Assembly: GCF_900112135.1 (NCBI RefSeq)
Contig: NZ_FOLC01000028.1
Span: 1 to 54,326 of the forward strand
DNA: 54,326 nt
Reading direction: 5' to 3'
From: Collimonas sp. OK412
GTDB taxonomy: Bacteria; Pseudomonadota; Gammaproteobacteria; Burkholderiales; Burkholderiaceae_D
Of the stretch, positions 52,781 to 54,326 are shown piece by piece. The translations under genes were made by a program, and so were the position numbers. The notes under the pieces are model-generated. The model was not told the DNA's origin, did no database searches, and saw nothing but the letters and a program-made list of their open reading frames with translations. Positions within the stretch are counted from its first letter, which is position 1. Each line of letters begins with the position of its first letter.

Positions 52781-53989
52781 ATGTCCGACAAGCACCGGAA
52801 TATAGAAGTCGTCGACAAGCGTCCTTTCTTTGAAAAGACGCTTGGTTTTGGCCTCAAGAACCGCATCCTGGACCAGGAAAAATGCCGCGCGATGATCGCC
52901 GACGCCGCCAAGGGCACGGTGCAGGTCGCCGCATTCTTCGGCACCAGCCACCTGCACACCGATCTTGAGAATGCGCGGCAGCGCATCGTCAACCTGATCA
53001 GCCTTTACCTGGAACACACGTTCAGCGGCGACCTGCAAAAAGCGGCGCAGTCCTTGCGCGACAATACTTTCCTGTCGCATTCGCGCGGCGGCAACGAGAT
53101 GCTCAAGGCTCTGCATGCCTTGCCTGACTCTACCGTTTTCGGCGATACCAAGGGCCAGGGACTCAAGGAGTTCCAGGACGAGCGCACGCTGGCCAAGCCG
53201 TTTTCCCTCAACGCCTACCGGAAAGAATGCAAGGCGCGCGAAGAATGCGCGGCGGTGATTGCCGCGGCGCTGTGGTTTGCCGAGGACCTGGGCCTGGAGC
53301 ATTCGGAGCTTGAATTTGCGGGGGCGGAAACGGTGATTCGCACGGCCTTGCTGGTGCGTCTCGGCGGCGGCGAGGAGTTTCCCGACCGGCTTGGTTTTGC
53401 GAGGCTGGTCGCGGCGGTGCGCGGCAGTAGCGGCGCCGGGAAATTGAAGATTTCGAAAAAGCTGCTGGACGACGTGCCGCTGGAATATCGCGGCGTTGCG
53501 GACAAGGTCCGGCGCGATATCGAGAAGCAGGATGGGCTGGCTGATCTTGCGGTGGGGCTCGATTCCTTGCTGAACCTTGTCGAGTTGCGCTATTTCGTGC
53601 GGGAGGGCGGGCTGGGGGATGTGGAGGGGTTTGATGCGCTGGTGTCGAAGGAGTGGCACAAGGTTACCAAGGGCAAGGAAGATCCGTATTCGCGGCTGAC
53701 GGTTTTCATGTGTATTGCTGTTGGTGCGAAACCGAAGACCACGGTGTCTGAGGCGGAGGCGCGGGCCATGGTCCGGAAGGTGCGCAAGGATGGATTCGAT
53801 AGCGGGGCGGTTTTGGCCTTTATCAGGGATTCGGCGCCGTTTGAGATCAAGGACAACCTGTTGTCTTTGTGGGAGGAGGAATTCCTGCCGGAGGCGGAGC
53901 AGTACCTGATCGACGATGATGATCTCAAGTACACGCGGGCCATGAAGTTCCTGAAAGAGAACTGCAACATCAAAGTCAAAAGCAGTTAA
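52781..53989 (+). CDS. Large unrecognised protein of the J-domain operon
   Basis: A 402-aa protein read from ATG 52781, 40 nt after the previous gene; an upstream in-frame ATG at 52709 would overlap it. All-helical, with two similar halves: residues 25-70 ('ILDQEKCRAMIADAAKGTVQ') and 210-310. 'LFVRLGGGEEFP'-type and 'TVSEAEARAMVRKVRKDGFD' stretches do not match any family I know. It ends with a basic tail 'NCNIKVKSS'. Function unknown; probably cytosolic. Confidence 0.68.
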   Translation: MSDKHRNIEVVDKRPFFEKTLGFGLKNRILDQEKCRAMIADAAKGTVQVAAFFGTSHLHTDLENARQRIVNLISLYLEHTFSGDLQKAAQSLRDNTFLSHSRGGNEMLKALHALPDSTVFGDTKGQGLKEFQDERTLAKPFSLNAYRKECKAREECAAVIAAALWFAEDLGLEHSELEFAGAETVIRTALLVRLGGGEEFPDRLGFARLVAAVRGSSGAGKLKISKKLLDDVPLEYRGVADKVRRDIEKQDGLADLAVGLDSLLNLVELRYFVREGGLGDVEGFDALVSKEWHKVTKGKEDPYSRLTVFMCIAVGAKPKTTVSEAEARAMVRKVRKDGFDSGAVLAFIRDSAPFEIKDNLLSLWEEEFLPEAEQYLIDDDDLKYTRAMKFLKENCNIKVKSS

Positions 53990-54030
53990 ATGGGGTCACC
54001 CATTAGCCGCCCCTTGTAAAGGGTACGAAT

Positions 54031-54326
54031 TTAATACTCGCGATGTTCTGCGATAGGTCGATTCAATCGTGCCATCGCTGTGACGTCCGGTCGCTGAATT
54101 CGTGCCCTTTGCTTCGTAGTGTGGTTGCGTGAATCGCACCAGTCACCCATATGGATCAAGTGGATGCGTTGTTGCATTGCTCCACCCTGGCAGCGCAGCT
54201 GCCCCAGAAGCATCTCGGTACCGTCTTGCGTCCAAATGATGGGCAGATCTATGGCTCCCGCGTAGCGGCTCCAACCCTTGGTGGCTCGCAATCCGGACGA
54301 CTCATTTCGTAACCGCGTACAACGAT
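54031..54326 (-). CDS. Uncertain open frame running off the window edge
   Basis: On the minus strand the frame is open from the window edge to a stop at 54031 (about 97 codons), with peptide parts such as 'RNESSGLRATKGWSRYAGAI' and 'HMGDWCDSRNHTTKQRARIQ'. I recognise no family, and codon use is unlike the neighbours. It could be the end of a gene or a non-coding region. The rest of 53990-54326 shows only a short AATGGG-GTCA-CCCATT dyad at the J-operon end. Confidence 0.2.
   Translation of the reverse strand, partial: RCTRLRNESSGLRATKGWSRYAGAIDLPIIWTQDGTEMLLGQLRCQGGAMQQRIHLIHMGDWCDSRNHTTKQRARIQRPDVTAMARLNRPIAEHREY

Overview
The window looks like a chromosomal segment of a high-GC betaproteobacterium, most likely Burkholderiales/Oxalobacteraceae and Collimonas-like. 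That placement rests on the HU protein, the beta-alanine (mmsA/omega-aminotransferase/MocR) cluster, the DUF4148 and YSC84-type proteins and the overall gene style. It is a judgement from recall, not a database result. I see no rRNA, tRNA, CRISPR array, transposase or integrase.

Layout. (1) 1-5324: the tail of a type VI secretion vgrG, followed by AT-richer cargo. The cargo is a 466-aa protein with a long hydrophobic glycine/alanine-rich segment (candidate pore-forming effector), a translationally coupled multi-pass membrane protein (candidate immunity), and two paralogous membrane-anchored proteins. (2) 5370-12521: housekeeping and metabolic genes: VOC and MaoC proteins, a YSC84-like lipoprotein, an AI-2E family transporter, a DOPA-dioxygenase-like protein with a beta-helix protein, an aldo/keto reductase, and a cysteinyl-tRNA synthetase of a type unlike the usual betaproteobacterial one. 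(3) 12561-17001: a beta-alanine catabolic cluster divergent from its MocR-type regulator, with three half-sites between them. (4) 17029-26149: tautomerase, SDR/LysR pair, DUF4148 protein, two TetR systems, a LysR/epimerase pair, small unknown proteins, and HU. Around 19.75-20.05 kb, three copies of one 18-bp operator lie in promoter spacers, and one of these promoters appears to drive a short terminator-ended RNA. (5) 26432-32916: a Tat-exported DUF885 protein, AraC/VOC, a SnoaL-like protein, a dienelactone-hydrolase-like protein and another SDR/LysR pair.

(6) 33088-36351: a DUF4157 (eCIS-associated core domain) protein that ends in a nucleotidyltransferase-like domain, followed by a small possible partner. 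Converging on them are a nicotinamidase-like hydrolase and a HAD domain of the RNA-repair 'Swiss army knife' type. (7) 36598-40542: a luciferase-like monooxygenase, a PLP enzyme, a DUF1127 protein, a LysR regulator and a DTW-domain tRNA modification enzyme. (8) 40561-50966: a defence island. It holds an SDR lacking its catalytic Tyr and Lys, divergent from a half-length HsdS. A 15-5-15 perfect inverted repeat lies between them, and a 30-bp perfect palindrome lies inside the half-HsdS gene. A DUF3800 gene follows, then a tightly coupled hsdM-rhuM-hsdS-hsdR-metallopeptidase operon. (9) 51194-53989: a compact four-gene operon of a minimal J-domain protein and three unrecognised proteins. The last ~340 bases hold only an uncertain open frame running off the edge.

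The strongest candidates for undescribed biology are the DUF4157-nucleotidyltransferase gene with its partner, the palindrome-rich degenerate-SDR/half-HsdS head of the type I RM island, the J-domain operon, and the three-operator TetR/small-RNA region.
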